Shown: positions 1-5,650 of the stretch, one piece after another
Position numbering within the stretch: position 1 is the stretch's first letter
Layout: each line of letters starts with the position of its first letter
Assembly: GCA_964652155.1 (NCBI GenBank)
Contig: CAZZBK010000206.1
Span: 1-7,346 of the forward strand
Source of the DNA: CAZZBK01 sp964652155
GTDB taxonomy: Bacteria > Planctomycetota > Planctomycetia > Pirellulales > PNKZ01
Direction of reading: 5' to 3'
DNA: 7,346 nucleotides
The notes under the pieces: model-generated
Seen by the model: only the letters and a program-made list of their open reading frames with translations
Told to the model about the DNA's origin: nothing
The model's database searches: none
Made by a program: the position numbers and the translations under genes

Positions 1-455
<455 letters not shown>

Positions 456-462
456 CACTGCT

Positions 463-618
463 TTGCAGGAGGATGAGATCGACTCGGCCGCGACGCATCG
501 CGATCTGATCGGTATCGAAGAGGAGATCCAGAAGGTAACCGCCGAGCACAACGAATTGCTGAAACAACTCGGCTTATTTCCTTTGCCGTCGTCCGACCCC
601 AATTTGTCGAGAGCGTAG
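463..618 (+). CDS. Possible small acidic coiled-coil-like protein downstream of hsdR
   Basis: A 51-codon frame starting at TTG, eight bases after the hsdR stop, with a purine-rich GGGGGAG stretch (446-452) about ten bases upstream as a possible ribosome binding site. It reads MQEDEIDSAATHRDLIG, then a Glu-rich helix IEEEIQKVTAEHNELLKQLG and a short Pro-containing tail. The segment is hydrophilic with heptad-like leucine/isoleucine spacing. The sense of the frame disappears upstream of the TTG, where it only shadows hsdR. The tail resembles the pattern 'HN-x-x-L-x-x-LGL-P' that I associate with the ends of some type I methylase subunits, so it may be a small accessory gene or a remnant; this is recall, not a search. 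No ATG start is available, which keeps confidence low. Confidence 0.4.
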   Translation: MQEDEIDSAATHRDLIGIEEEIQKVTAEHNELLKQLGLFPLPSSDPNLSRA

Positions 619-750
619 AAGGAGTCGATGCGGAGCGATTTGTTGGGAGTGATGCGTCCCGAAGTCGCGCCGCTCAAGAGATCGCCGACGACCTACAAAC
701 CACGCTAGAGTAATTCAGCGCGATAGCGAACGCAATTCGGAAGTGACACG

Positions 751-1545
751 ATGAAAAAGAAAGCCCGAAAGCCACCAGAGTGGCTCATCAACATTGCAAT
801 GACCGTCAATGACCTAGTGTGTGACAAGGTGATACGCCAGAAGTTCGAGCAAATGACCAAGGCATGGGCGAAAAGTCGCCAAAAGCTTTGGGGCAAAGCT
901 GCCAAGAATGTCTCAAAAATGCGTAACGAAATTCCAGAGAATGGAGACTATCCGAGTGAAGAAGAACGGCATGTTCAGATTGACCTCCATGAACACCCGA
1001 AAGTTTTTGGCCCACCGCCATTGTGTCTTGGTAACCCACTGACTATTGAAGCGAAGTACGCAGCCCTTGCGGCTATTTTCAATCGGCTGATTAAGCACGT
1101 GTCAGAGCGAAGCGGCGAAAGCCAGTTGCCTATCGCACCTTGGAATATAAACCGCATTTGGGATAAGAACTTGCCACAGATGAAACACATCATGAGTTTC
1201 GCAGTTTTAGAATCCAGTGTTACGAAGCTCAAACCAAAGCACTCAAAACTGATTAGCTCGTTCGTGGCAGAGATCGCCTCACAAGTCACTCCGCATTCAG
1301 AATCACTACCGGGACGCAAAAAAAGCGATCAAACCGGTGAAATATTGGCGACAGGCAGAAAGAAATCCAAGTTAGTCACGCAACGCGCCGAATTCGCTCA
1401 TCAGCACCGGCACAAAGATGAGCCTTTGGCGTACTCCGCAATCTACGAAAAGTATCGCAAGAAATACCCGAAAGATAGCGGTGCCAGTCGCGATACAATT
1501 CGACTCGCTTACGGCCGCCGAGACACCGGCAGCACCGACAAATGA
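751..1545 (+). CDS. Unrecognised 264-residue basic protein, probable cargo gene
   Basis: I do not recognise this protein. It opens with a lysine-rich MKKKARKPPEW, followed by a helical region rich in Lys, Trp and Gln (about residues 15-60). The middle part (80-165) is mixed, with Trp at WNINRIWDKN. The C-terminal ~50 residues (TQRAEFAHQHRHKDE...SAIYEKYRKKYPKD...SRDTIRLAYGRR) look like a small basic helix-turn-helix-type DNA-binding fold. There is no signal peptide, membrane segment or obvious nuclease motif. The start is the first ATG of the frame, preceded only by a weak GGAAG. It stands alone: 132 bases separate it from the small frame upstream, and 171 bases of repeat-rich DNA follow. Its base composition is clearly more AT-rich than the hsdR tail or the replication genes, suggesting separate acquisition. 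A regulator or a defence-related accessory protein are both possible. Confidence 0.75.
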   Translation: MKKKARKPPEWLINIAMTVNDLVCDKVIRQKFEQMTKAWAKSRQKLWGKAAKNVSKMRNEIPENGDYPSEEERHVQIDLHEHPKVFGPPPLCLGNPLTIEAKYAALAAIFNRLIKHVSERSGESQLPIAPWNINRIWDKNLPQMKHIMSFAVLESSVTKLKPKHSKLISSFVAEIASQVTPHSESLPGRKKSDQTGEILATGRKKSKLVTQRAEFAHQHRHKDEPLAYSAIYEKYRKKYPKDSGASRDTIRLAYGRRDTGSTDK

Positions 1546-1569
1546 GACGAGATTCATTTTGTCTCATTT
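1540..1569. repeat. Inverted repeat over the stop codon of the 751-1545 gene
   Basis: AAATGAGAC (1540-1548) is the exact reverse complement of GTCTCATTT (1561-1569), giving a 9-bp stem with a 12-base loop. The left arm includes the gene's TGA stop. The stem is AT-rich and no clean T-run follows, so as a terminator it would be weak. It could equally be a protein-binding dyad, because its right arm overlaps the tandem repeat next door. Confidence 0.4.
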
Positions 1570-1578
1570 TGTCTCATT
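1555..1578. repeat. Tandem 10-bp repeat CATTTTGTCT (2.4 copies)
   Basis: CATTTTGTCT occurs at 1555-1564 and again at 1565-1574, followed by CATT. The core TTTGTCT (1558-1564 and 1568-1574) recurs at 1601-1607 and 1654-1660 within the same intergenic stretch. The spacings of 10, 33 and 53 bases are close to whole helical turns. Such short helically phased repeats upstream of an excisionase gene are typical of sites bound by a regulator or by the excisionase itself; that role is inferred. Confidence 0.5.
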
Positions 1579-1597
1579 CCTCTGTCGGTGATATAAG
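1569..1597 (+). promoter_or_regulatory. Candidate sigma70-type promoter for the excisionase gene
   Basis: TTGTCT (1569-1574) and TATAAG (1592-1597) are separated by 17 bases and match the consensus -35 and -10 boxes at 4/6 and 5/6 positions. Transcription would begin near 1604, giving a leader of about 113 bases. The -35 box lies within the TTTGTCT repeats, and the -10 box abuts the dyad at 1595-1618, so repression by a protein bound there is plausible. Promoter consensus in this lineage is uncertain. Confidence 0.4.
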
Positions 1598-1618
1598 TCG
1601 TTTGTCTGTTAACGACTT
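1595..1618. repeat. Perfect 8-bp inverted repeat AAGTCGTT / AACGACTT, operator-like
   Basis: AAGTCGTT (1595-1602) and AACGACTT (1611-1618) are exact reverse complements around TGTCTGTT. The dyad covers the end of the proposed -10 box and the expected transcription start, the position of a classic repressor operator. The spacer contains another TTTGTCT core. The obvious candidate ligands are the small Cro/CI-type protein (5434-5643) and the excisionase; neither can be confirmed from sequence. Confidence 0.4.
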
Positions 1619-1677
1619 GCATTGCCGCTTGCAACTCCAATTCACGAAATATTTTTGTCTCTGAATACTCGCACCCA

Positions 1678-1708
1678 CGGCAGCAAATGAGCCTGCCGGG
1701 TTAAGGAG
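1678..1708 (+). promoter_or_regulatory. Leader hairpin and strong ribosome binding site before the excisionase
   Basis: CGGCAG (1678-1683) pairs with CTGCCG (1693-1698). Four bases later comes AAGGAG (1703-1708), eight bases before the ATG at 1717, which supports that start. An ATG in the hairpin loop (1687) opens a five-codon frame (MSLPG) that stops at 1702-1704, just at the ribosome binding site. This might tune translation. The hairpin is modest. Confidence 0.35.
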
Positions 1709-1716
1709 TATTCATC

Positions 1717-2049
1717 ATGAATGCCGTAAGTCCGTCGGCCTCTGAGTTGGTATCCCTCAAAGCCTGCGGGGCGGAGGGAACAAGGCAAGACAACCAAGAC
1801 CAACTATTGGATTGTCTTGCAAGGCGAGATTTCCCAGCGCTAGGAAATTTAGCACTCTTACTCAACGTCCAGGCGGTCGCGTCGCTCTGCGATTGCTCGC
1901 CACGTCACATCTACCGACTCGCCGACTCAGGCCGCATGCCTGCTTCCAGAAAGCTGGGAGGGCTGGTTCGTTGGAGCCGTGCCGAGATTGAAACGTGGAT
2001 CGCCGGCGGCTGCAAACCCGTTCGCACTGTCAAAGTGAAAGGGGTGTAG
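1717..2049 (+). CDS. AlpA/Xis-type helix-turn-helix protein, probable excisionase
   Basis: A 110-residue protein with a MerR-like/excisionase DNA-binding domain in its second half: LLNVQAVASLCDCSPRHIYRLADSGRMPASRKLGGLVRWSRAEIETWI (about 48-95). The pattern of a helix-turn-helix followed by 'G-x-M-P-x-x-x-x-L-G-G-x-x-RW' and a final 'EIE-x-W' helix is the hallmark of this family. Such proteins either bend DNA as recombination directionality factors, pushing a tyrosine integrase towards excision, or act as AlpA-like activators of integrase. The N-terminal ~45 residues are low-similarity and probably flexible. The basic tail (KPVRTVKVKGV) may add DNA contacts. The start is fixed by AAGGAG eight bases upstream. 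It opens the element's rightward gene series and would partner the integrase at 5651. Confidence 0.85.
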   Translation: MNAVSPSASELVSLKACGAEGTRQDNQDQLLDCLARRDFPALGNLALLLNVQAVASLCDCSPRHIYRLADSGRMPASRKLGGLVRWSRAEIETWIAGGCKPVRTVKVKGV

Positions 2050-2050
2050 C

Positions 2051-2275
2051 GTGATCGCCTCCGATTCATTTGCCACCATGTCCATCTGGGCACTTGTCGA
2101 TCGTGCTGCCGTCGAGAATTGGCTCGCCGTTCACTCTGATCCTGAAGAGCGAAGTGTCCCGCAATCAAATGTGTTTTCAACGAATTGCAGCCCCATTAAC
2201 AAAACGAGCCCGGCGGGTATGACCACCGGGCCCGAAAGTACCATCAATCTGAAAGGATTCTATCATGGCTCGTAA
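2051..2275 (+). CDS. Doubtful 74-residue frame between excisionase and DUF669 gene
   Basis: The frame begins with GTG one base after the excisionase stop and overlaps the first codons of the next gene by 11 bases, an arrangement that would fit translational coupling. The product (MIASDSFATMSIWALVDRAA..., ending NLKGFYHGS) has no recognisable domain, and its codons also encode a GC-rich hairpin at 2205-2234. No ribosome binding site precedes the GTG apart from GGGG within the upstream gene. It could instead be an untranslated leader, or only its last 18 codons (from ATG 2219) may be used as a leader peptide ending across the next start. I list it because otherwise 215 bases would be unexplained. 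Confidence 0.3.
   Translation: MIASDSFATMSIWALVDRAAVENWLAVHSDPEERSVPQSNVFSTNCSPINKTSPAGMTTGPESTINLKGFYHGS
2205..2234. other. GC-rich hairpin in the leader of the replication operon
   Basis: CGAGCCCGGCGG (2205-2216) pairs with CCACCGGGCCCG (2223-2234) at 10 of 12 positions around the loop GTATGA. Read on the plus strand it is followed by AAAGT, so it does not look like a terminator there. On the minus strand it is followed by TTTTGTTAAT and could stop antisense transcription. It ends 30 bases before the ATG of the DUF669 gene and may act as a leader structure or mRNA-protecting stem. Confidence 0.45.
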
Positions 2276-2747
2276 ATCACTCAAAGACATTCTCGGTGGT
2301 TCCGACAGCGACGACTTCCGAAACCATTGGAATAACACGGAAGCAGCAGGCGACTTTTGTCCGCTGCCATCAGGAGTATACGAAGCGAGGATCGTTTCGG
2401 GAGAACTCGAAAAGAGTCGCAACAAAGCGACTCCCTCCTACAAATTGGAGTTTATAGTCGTTGCAGGGGAATACGTTGGTCGCAAATTCTGGCATGACAT
2501 CTGGTTGACTAAGGCTGCGTCGGCAATGGCCAAACGCGACCTTGGCAAATTGATGATAACCGACTTGGGGCAACTCGAAATGCCAGTGCCGCCGGGCATC
2601 GTGTGTCGGGTCAAGCTCGCATTGCACCACGAAGATAACGGCACCGAGCATAATAAGGTGCGGTCATTCGATGTTATCCGCATCGAACCGCCCGAGGCCG
2701 ACCCGTTCGCACCTGCCAACGGATCCGAAGGAGGTGTGGCGTCATGA
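2265..2747 (+). CDS. DUF669-type protein, putative single-stranded DNA-binding protein
   Basis: A 160-residue soluble protein of the kind found beside phage and element replication genes. The central part (PLPSGVYEARIVSGELEKSRN...YKLEFIVVAGEYVGRKFWHDIWLT, about 34-85) has the 'P-x-G-x-Y-x-A-x-I' strand and the 'G-x-x-F-x-x-x-x-x-L' pattern of DUF669 proteins, thought to be beta-barrel ssDNA-binding proteins. It is followed by a short helix (AMAKRDLGKLMITDLG) and a further strand (VCRVKLALHHEDNG...SFDVIRIEP). The tail is acidic and Gly/Pro-rich (EPPEADPFAPANGSEGG), reminiscent of the flexible tails of SSBs. GAAAGGA eight bases upstream supports the start. Its stop overlaps the primase start (ATGA). 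The SSB role is inferred from family and position. Confidence 0.72.
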   Translation: MARKSLKDILGGSDSDDFRNHWNNTEAAGDFCPLPSGVYEARIVSGELEKSRNKATPSYKLEFIVVAGEYVGRKFWHDIWLTKAASAMAKRDLGKLMITDLGQLEMPVPPGIVCRVKLALHHEDNGTEHNKVRSFDVIRIEPPEADPFAPANGSEGGVAS

Positions 2748-3718
2748 AAACACACCCCTACGGTTTCCGAATCGTGGGGGCGATGCACGAGGCGCGGCGG
2801 CTCATTGATTGGGCCGTCGCGTTCTCGGCGCACGCCGCTTGCGACCCCATAGCAAAGCTCGAAACCGAATGTTATTTATCGGCCTTCACATACGATGACC
2901 AATTTCTTGAACGGGTCGATGCCTACAAGAGAGTACATGTGAAGGATTACCCTGGACCGTGTTGGGCGACCTGGCTTTGGTTCGATATTGACTACGCCGA
3001 CGACTTAGCACGCGCCACCGTCGAAGCTCGACGACTCGCTACGACCCTCGACGAGCGATATCGGCTCGCCGACGACACGCTGCTCATATTCTTCTCGGGC
3101 TCAAAGGGTTTTCATATCGGCTTGCCGACTTGGCTCTGGCAGCCGGAGCCGTCGACGACGTTTCATCGTATCGCCCGACAGATGGCCGAGACTTTGGCAA
3201 GTGTTGCACAGGTAACTATCGACACGCAGGTGTACGACAAGGTTCGTGCCTTTCGAGCCCCCAACAGTCGACATCCGCGTACAGGTCTGCACAAGCGACG
3301 TCTGACATTCGACGAATTACTTCATCTATCCGTGGAGAGGATTGTCGAACTCGCTGCTGAGCCGGCTCCGTTCGATATTCCAGAAACTGGCGGTGTGTCT
3401 GACACTGCCCAGTCTGACTGGATAAAGGCGAGCGAAGCCGTCGAACAACACGACACTGCGATGCAGCAGCGGCGTGAATCAAGCTCGACATCCACGACAC
3501 TGAACCGCGCAACGCTCGAATTCATCACCAGCGGGGCGAGGGATGGCGAACGGCATTCTCGGCTGTTCTCGGCTGCCGCGAACTTGGCCGAGTTGGGTTG
3601 TCCGCCGGCATTGGCTCACGCGCTGCTGACCGAGCCGGCCCGTGACAGCGGATTACCACCGAAGGAAGTGGCGCGGGTCATTCAATGCGGGCTCGATCAT
3701 AAGGGGGCAACACCATGA
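2744..3718 (+). CDS. Archaeo-eukaryotic-type primase (AEP) with PriCT-like C-terminal domain
   Basis: A 324-residue replicative primase, probably making the primers for element replication. The AEP fold is indicated by motif I WLWFDID (catalytic Asp81 and Asp83), motif II FFSGSKGFHIGLP (Ser118, Lys121, His124) and motif III VTIDTQVYDKVRAFRAPNSRHPRTG (Asp160, then basic residues that would contact nucleotide and template). A linker of low complexity follows (QQRRESSSTSTT, ~241-252). Then comes a PriCT-like helical domain (about 262-320: GARDGERHSRLFSAAANLAELG...LLTEPARDSGLPPKEVARVI), usual in plasmid and phage primases. No helicase domain is fused; the helicase is the next gene, overlapping by ATGA. 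No zinc-binding region is apparent. The family assignment is firm; whether it also polymerises DNA (PrimPol) is open. Confidence 0.87.
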   Translation: MKTHPYGFRIVGAMHEARRLIDWAVAFSAHAACDPIAKLETECYLSAFTYDDQFLERVDAYKRVHVKDYPGPCWATWLWFDIDYADDLARATVEARRLATTLDERYRLADDTLLIFFSGSKGFHIGLPTWLWQPEPSTTFHRIARQMAETLASVAQVTIDTQVYDKVRAFRAPNSRHPRTGLHKRRLTFDELLHLSVERIVELAAEPAPFDIPETGGVSDTAQSDWIKASEAVEQHDTAMQQRRESSSTSTTLNRATLEFITSGARDGERHSRLFSAAANLAELGCPPALAHALLTEPARDSGLPPKEVARVIQCGLDHKGATP

Positions 3719-4650
3719 CGAATGCAAACTTCGTAACCGCCGCCCATGCGATCGACCATTGGCGCGACAACGTACTGCAAGGGACGCCGCCGACGTTTTA
3801 TCGGATCGGCACCGGGGAGCTAGAACACGTCGAAATTGGACCGGGGCTTGTGACGCTGTTCGGTGGCGCACCCGGCGCGGGCAAAACCGCTTTCGTCATG
3901 CAAGGGGTTATCGATGCGCTGCGGCTCGACCCAACGTTGCGGGCGACGGTCTGCAACATCGAAATGAGCCCCGACGTATTGCTCGACCGTCAACTGGCGA
4001 GGCTCTCGGGGGTCGACCTGCAAACGATTCGCTATCGACGCCTGCGAACGGAGCACGCCGACCGGATCGACCAAGCGATGAACACACTCGAAGCGATCGC
4101 CGATCGGCTCTCATTCGTGCGGCCGCCGTTCGACTTGGATAACATCGCCGCGACCGCCGACGAGAATAACGCCGGCATGATCGTCTGCGACTATATCCAA
4201 CGGATCGCCCCGCCGGGCTCGCATGGCGATAAGCGGTCGAGTGTCGACGCGACGATGAACTATCTGCGGCAGTTTGCCGAAGCTGGGGTCGCGGTCGTCG
4301 TCGTCGCCGCCGTGGGGCGCACGAAGGATAAATCAGGCCGCTCGTCCTACGATGGCGACGGGCTCAACTTGGCTTCGTTTCGCGAATCGAGCGAACTTGA
4401 ATTTGGGGCCGACGACGCCTTTATTCTCGCACCCGACAAGCAACCCGGGCGCGTCGTGCTGCGGCATCTAAAAGCACGCCACACCGAGCCCCGCGACTTG
4501 ACTCTGGAATTCGACGGCGCGTGTCAGCGGTTCTCGCCGGTCGATCGAACATGGAGACCCGACGCCGACAATGGTCGGTTGAGGCAAGATTTGGCAGCGA
4601 TGTGGAACAGTACCACGGTTGGTACCAACGAAGAGGATGTGGACGAATGA
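3715..4650 (+). CDS. DnaB-like RecA-fold replicative helicase lacking the DnaB N-terminal domain
   Basis: A 311-residue ATPase of the DnaB/RecA family. Walker A is GAPGAGKT (51-58). The DnaB-type glutamate follows in NIEMSPDVLLDRQLARLSGV (Glu83), Walker B is MIVCDYIQRI (Asp159), and VVVVAAVGRTKDKSG holds the sensor region. The end, VVLRHLKARHTEPRDLTLEFDGACQRF, parallels the 'KHRNG...F-x-G-x-x-x-RF' end of DnaB, whose Lys/Arg finger completes the neighbouring subunit's site. At this length it has only the motor domain; the ~100-residue N-terminal collar of chromosomal DnaB is absent, as in many phage and plasmid helicases. Its tail is acidic (NEEDVDE). It probably forms a ring that unwinds the fork for the primase encoded just upstream, with ATGA overlaps on both sides. 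Confidence 0.9.
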   Translation: MTNANFVTAAHAIDHWRDNVLQGTPPTFYRIGTGELEHVEIGPGLVTLFGGAPGAGKTAFVMQGVIDALRLDPTLRATVCNIEMSPDVLLDRQLARLSGVDLQTIRYRRLRTEHADRIDQAMNTLEAIADRLSFVRPPFDLDNIAATADENNAGMIVCDYIQRIAPPGSHGDKRSSVDATMNYLRQFAEAGVAVVVVAAVGRTKDKSGRSSYDGDGLNLASFRESSELEFGADDAFILAPDKQPGRVVLRHLKARHTEPRDLTLEFDGACQRFSPVDRTWRPDADNGRLRQDLAAMWNSTTVGTNEEDVDE

Positions 4651-5048
4651 ACTCGCCCATCCTCCGCGTTGGAGAGGAGCCGAAGCCACTTCGGGGCTCT
4701 CCTCGGCAACGTCCCAAGCAACGCGACCCTTGCCCCCGCCAGCAATCGCAGGGGCGTTTCTTGACGCTCAACACGTTTTGCGACGTGACGATGGCCAGGC
4801 TGACCCGTGCAGAGTTGGCCGTGTGGCTGCTGCTCTATCGTGACACCAAGCCCGAAGGGACTGCTCGGACGTCGCAGGCTGACTTGGCACGAAGAGCGGG
4901 GGTCGACAAACGCACGGTTGAACGCGCGGTTCGGCGACTTGTTGCCGCTGGCCTGCTCGACGTCATTTACCAGGGCGGGTTTCAGCGTGGAGTCTCGGTT
5001 TACCGTGTCCACCCGCAGCGCCGGCTACCCGACACCGGTGCCGGGTAG
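4647..5048 (+). CDS. Winged-helix DNA-binding protein, possible replication initiator or regulator
   Basis: 133 residues from the ATG that overlaps the helicase stop (ATGA). The frame is open further upstream to 4521, but that part only shadows the helicase. The first ~45 residues are basic and Pro/Arg/Gln-rich. From about residue 46 (FCDVTMARLTRAELAVWLLLYRDTK) comes a winged helix: ARTSQADLARRAGVDKRTVERAVRRLVAAGLLDVIYQGG (about 73-111), with a clear recognition helix, followed by the wing strand VSVYRV. This domain order resembles the N-terminal domains of RepA/DnaD-like initiators and of MarR/GntR-like regulators. As the last gene of the primase-helicase series, beside periodic repeats that begin within its stop codon, it is the best candidate to bind those repeats. 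Initiator versus repressor cannot be decided. Confidence 0.78.
   Translation: MNSPILRVGEEPKPLRGSPRQRPKQRDPCPRQQSQGRFLTLNTFCDVTMARLTRAELAVWLLLYRDTKPEGTARTSQADLARRAGVDKRTVERAVRRLVAAGLLDVIYQGGFQRGVSVYRVHPQRRLPDTGAG
5025..5048. repeat. 24-bp near-perfect palindrome over the winged-helix gene's stop codon
   Basis: CTACCCGACACC (5025-5036) is followed directly by GGTGCCGGGTAG (5037-5048), its reverse complement except for one position. The palindrome has no spacer, which favours a protein-binding dyad over an RNA hairpin, and no T-run follows at once. It includes the TAG stop and forms the core of the first 23-bp repeat unit. Confidence 0.6.
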
Positions 5049-5097
5049 TAGCCGACATTGGAGTGCTTTTACAGCCGACACCGATGCCGGGTATCCC
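5029..5097. repeat. Three iteron-like units at an exact 23-bp period; candidate origin or operator
   Basis: The core CCGACAYYGRWG starts at 5029, 5052 and 5075, exactly 23 bases apart: CCGACACCGGTG, CCGACATTGGAG and CCGACACCGATG. Units 1 and 3 share 18 of 19 bases (5029-5047 versus 5075-5093) and each has dyad symmetry (CCGRCAYC-type half sites). Unit 2 keeps only the left half. Fixed-period repeats immediately downstream of a primase-helicase-winged-helix operon resemble iterons of plasmid and phage origins. The area is not AT-rich, so an autoregulatory operator is the main alternative. Confidence 0.55.
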
Positions 5098-5104
5098 ATA
5101 AGGG

Positions 5105-5139
5105 ACCAGAAGGCGGGTCCGCCTCTGGTGAGGCGACCC
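5105..5139 (+). other. Two overlapping, mutually exclusive hairpins before the 5161 gene
   Basis: Hairpin A: ACCAGA(A)GGCGG (5105-5116) pairs with CCGCCTCTGGT (5119-5129), with one bulged A; sterically the top pairs would open to leave a larger loop. Hairpin B: GGGT(C)CGCCT (5115-5124) pairs with AGGCGACCC (5131-5139) around the loop CTGGTG. They share 5115-5129, so only one can form at a time. The purine-rich ribosome binding region of the next gene begins at 5143. This is the geometry of an attenuator-like switch, but no terminator T-run follows and the function is inference. Confidence 0.4.
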
Positions 5140-5160
5140 ACAGAAAGAGAGCGTGATTAC

Positions 5161-5427
5161 GTGAGTACTGATCCAGCAGTTTTGGCACAACTTCAGGCGT
5201 TGTGGGCGCGGCCGGTGGCGGTTGTTACGGGGAATCGAAGCGTCCCAACGCAACCGCGATGTCGATATCATATCGATCCAGGAGACTGGGAAGATCAGCC
5301 AGCTTCTGGACGTCCTGGCTACATCCGGACAATGTGCCGGCGCTGCGGAACATTCATCGGGTATCGCCCTGCGGAACAAAGTCGACAGAAGCATATTGAC
5401 AAGCTGGGCAGTAATCGTGACAATTGA
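5161..5427 (+). CDS. Small Cys/His protein of unknown function (possible zinc-binding)
   Basis: 88 residues from GTG 5161, preceded by GAAAGAGA (5143-5150) as a weak ribosome binding site. The same frame is open back to 4807 but there it shadows the winged-helix gene. The N-terminus is helical (DPAVLAQLQALWARPVAVV). The core is PRCRYHIDPGDWEDQPASGRPGYIRTMCRRCGTFIGYRPAEQ, with C-x-x-H (about 46-49) and C-x-x-C (about 68-71), a spacing compatible with one zinc ion. The tail is basic. I associate the 'GRPGxIRTxCRxCGxFIGYRP' string with small proteins next to integrases in planctomycete elements, but have no function for it. Six bases separate it from the regulator gene that follows. Confidence 0.68.
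   Translation: MSTDPAVLAQLQALWARPVAVVTGNRSVPTQPRCRYHIDPGDWEDQPASGRPGYIRTMCRRCGTFIGYRPAEQSRQKHIDKLGSNRDN
5396..5424 (+). promoter_or_regulatory. Candidate promoter for the Cro/CI-type gene, nearly leaderless
   Basis: A perfect TTGACA (5396-5401) is followed after 17 bases by GACAAT (5419-5424, 4/6 match to the -10 box). Transcription would begin near 5431, only a few bases before the ATG at 5434, so the mRNA would be almost leaderless, as for some phage repressors. TGACA recurs at 5397, 5418 and 5425 and might mark regulator half-sites. It lies within the end of the upstream gene. Confidence 0.35.
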
Positions 5428-5433
5428 CACATC

Positions 5434-5643
5434 ATGGCAAACAAGAAAGCAATGACAATCACTGAGGCCTTGCGCCAAGCCATCGTCGATAGCGAACTGC
5501 CGCTACTCAGATTGAGCGAAGAGACCGGCGTCGAAAGAGCAAGCCTGAGTCGGTTTGTTCGAGGCGAGCGGTCTCTGCGGCTCGATATGGCGGACAAATT
5601 GGCTGCCTACTTTGAATTGACCCTAACCAATCGCAAAAGGTAG
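5434..5643 (+). CDS. Small Cro/CI (XRE) family helix-turn-helix regulator
   Basis: A 69-residue protein that is almost entirely one HTH domain. ITEALRQAIVDSELPLLRLSEETGVERASLSRFVRGERSLRLDMADKLAAYFEL (about 8-62) shows the five-helix Cro/CI layout, with LSEETGVERASLSRFVRGERS as helix-turn-helix and recognition helix, and LRLDMADKLAAYF as the closing helices. It has no dimerisation or peptidase domain, so it is not a full LexA/CI-type repressor. There is no clear Shine-Dalgarno sequence, consistent with the nearly leaderless promoter proposed. It ends seven bases before the integrase start and is probably co-transcribed with it. Likely role: silencing the excisionase/replication genes or controlling the integrase. 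Confidence 0.85.
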   Translation: MANKKAMTITEALRQAIVDSELPLLRLSEETGVERASLSRFVRGERSLRLDMADKLAAYFELTLTNRKR

Positions 5644-5650
5644 TCGTCCA

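Noticed and set aside
628..708. 26-codon frame starting ATG 628 behind AGAAGGAG
   Set aside because: The ribosome binding sequence is only three bases from the ATG, the peptide has no recognisable character and nothing else supports it. Apart from this I see nothing in 619-750.
1540..1660. CRISPR-like array
   Set aside because: The repeats are only 7-10 bases, irregularly spaced, and no spacer-repeat structure or cas gene is present.
3642..4142. Plus-strand 166-codon frame over the primase-helicase junction
   Set aside because: It is Arg/Ala/Pro-rich shadow sequence in a different frame from two genes with clear catalytic motifs.
4521..4646. N-terminal extension of the winged-helix protein from ATG 4521
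   Set aside because: It lies wholly within the helicase gene. The ATGA overlap at 4647 repeats the coupling used by the preceding genes and is the better start.
4524..5012. Long minus-strand frame opposite the helicase end and winged-helix gene
   Set aside because: Its translation has no domain, and it is antisense to two well-supported genes. It is a by-product of GC-rich codon use.
4807..5160. Upstream extension of the small Cys/His protein frame (open from 4807)
   Set aside because: It overlaps the winged-helix gene in another frame, reads as Arg/Ser/Cys-rich shadow sequence and crosses the repeat array. The start was set at GTG 5161.
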